Positions 4,505 to 5,050 of a DNA stretch of 5,050 nucleotides are shown piece by piece (position 1 is the stretch's first letter; each line of letters starts with the position of its first letter). The notes under the pieces were generated by a model that was not told the origin of the DNA, ran no database searches, and was given only the letters and a program-made list of their open reading frames with translations. Origin of the DNA: an uncultured Enterobacter sp. (GTDB lineage: Bacteria > Pseudomonadota > Gammaproteobacteria > Enterobacterales > Enterobacteriaceae); assembly GCA_946477805.1 (NCBI GenBank), contig CAMKZP010000302.1, positions 1 through 5,050 of the forward strand, written 5' to 3'. Both the position numbers and the translations under genes were made by a program.

Positions 4505-4530
4505 AAAAAAGCCGCCCGGAGGCGGCTTTT
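4505..4530 (-). terminator. Intrinsic terminator of exuT
   Basis: GCCGCC (4511-4516), loop CGGA, GGCGGC (4521-4526), extended by A-T pairs on both sides. On the minus strand the stem is followed by six T residues (4510-4505). It starts about 30 bases after the exuT stop. The symmetric A and T runs could also let it work on the plus strand. Confidence 0.92.
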
Positions 4531-4560
4531 GAGAAGATTTTGCCGGTTGGCGCTGCAACG

Positions 4561-5050
4561 CTAACTCTGCGTCGCGGGTCCCCCAAGGGACTCTTTCGCC
4601 AGCTCGTCGGCGGACTTACTTTTCAGCACCGTCCAGATCACCACCGCGCCCAGCAGGTCGAAGATAGCCAGAACCGCAAACAGCGGGCTGAAACCGATGG
4701 TATCTGCCAGCGCGCCCACCACCAGCGCAAACATGGTACTCGCGGTCCAGGCGGCCATACCGGTCAGGCCGTTGGCGGTTGCCACTTCGTTACGACCAAA
4801 GACGTCGGATGAAAGCGTAATCAGCGCGCCGGACAGAGACTGGTGAGCAAAACCACCGACACACAGCAGGGCAATAGCAACGTAAGGGCTGGTGAACAGG
4901 CCGATCATCCCCGGGCCAATCATCAGCAGTGCGCCCATCGTGACCACCATCTTACGGGAGACAATCAGGTTCACGCCGAACCAGCGCTGGAACAGCGGAG
5001 GCAGGTAGCCGCCGACGATGCAGCCGAGGTCAGCAAACAGCATAGGCATC
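4561..5050 (-). CDS. exuT: ExuT, hexuronate (galacturonate/glucuronate) transporter, C-terminal part
   Basis: The last 162 codons of a gene whose 5' end lies beyond the window; the Met at 5049 is internal, not the start. It is a major facilitator superfamily protein of the anion:cation symporter group, importing galacturonate and glucuronate with protons. About five hydrophobic segments are visible (fragment residues about 5-24, 33-53, 56-80, 91-118, 122-143), which fits roughly helices 8-12 of a 12-helix carrier of about 430 residues. Stretches such as PPLFQRWFGVNLIVSRKMVV, SGALITLSSDVFGRNEVATA and ADTIGFSPLFAVL are near-identical to E. coli ExuT as I recall it. The polar tail after about residue 144 is the most variable part. 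It stops with TAG and is followed by its own terminator and then exuR. Confidence 0.95.
   Translation of the reverse strand, partial: MPMLFADLGCIVGGYLPPLFQRWFGVNLIVSRKMVVTMGALLMIGPGMIGLFTSPYVAIALLCVGGFAHQSLSGALITLSSDVFGRNEVATANGLTGMAAWTASTMFALVVGALADTIGFSPLFAVLAIFDLLGAVVIWTVLKSKSADELAKESLGGPATQS

Overview
This window is a conserved enterobacterial chromosome segment carrying, on the minus strand, the block exuT - exuR - yqjA - mzrA - yqjC - yqjD - yqjE - yqjK - yqjF - yqjG. Both end genes are cut by the window. Protein lengths and sequences are close to what I recall for Escherichia coli K-12, with enough substitutions to suggest a related genus (Enterobacter, Leclercia or Citrobacter type) rather than E. 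coli itself. The genus is an inference. No genes are supported on the plus strand; open frames there are antisense shadows.

Layout in the direction of transcription (right to left). (1) 5050-4432: the C-terminal part of the hexuronate transporter gene exuT, a strong intrinsic terminator, then the exuR promoter with an 18-bp ExuR/UxuR-like operator on its extended -10. (2) 4431-3655: exuR, the GntR/FadR-type repressor of galacturonate/glucuronate use. (3) 3654-3312: a 343-bp gene-free region with a hairpin lacking a T-tract, a CpxR-like box, an extended -10 promoter and two dyads in the yqjA leader. (4) 3311-2263: yqjA (DedA-family transporter) and mzrA (EnvZ modulator), 2 bp apart, an envelope-stress operon. 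(5) 2262-2120: an intergenic region with an RpoS-type -10 upstream of yqjC and a hairpin at the predicted 5' end of the transcript. (6) 2119-722: yqjC, yqjD, yqjE and yqjK, four small envelope proteins, with yqjD-yqjE 2 bp apart and yqjE-yqjK overlapping by 4 bp, closed by a strong intrinsic terminator. (7) 680-78: an interspersed GC-rich hairpin repeat, a LysR-type box, and yqjF (DoxX family). (8) 77-1: a perfect 26-bp palindrome and the ribosome binding site and first bases of yqjG.

The genes fall into three themes. exuT/exuR handle hexuronate uptake and its control. yqjA/mzrA are envelope proteins tied in E. coli to Cpx and EnvZ/OmpR signalling. yqjCDEK is a probable stationary-phase, membrane-associated operon whose YqjD member belongs to the ribosome-tethering YqjD/ElaB/YgaM family. 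I found no undescribed defence, mobile or biosynthetic system. The points worth a second look are regulatory: the LysR-type dyad before yqjF, the RpoS-type promoter before yqjC, the ExuR operator, the CpxR-like box, and a palindrome whose 3' arm could also pair with the yqjG Shine-Dalgarno sequence.
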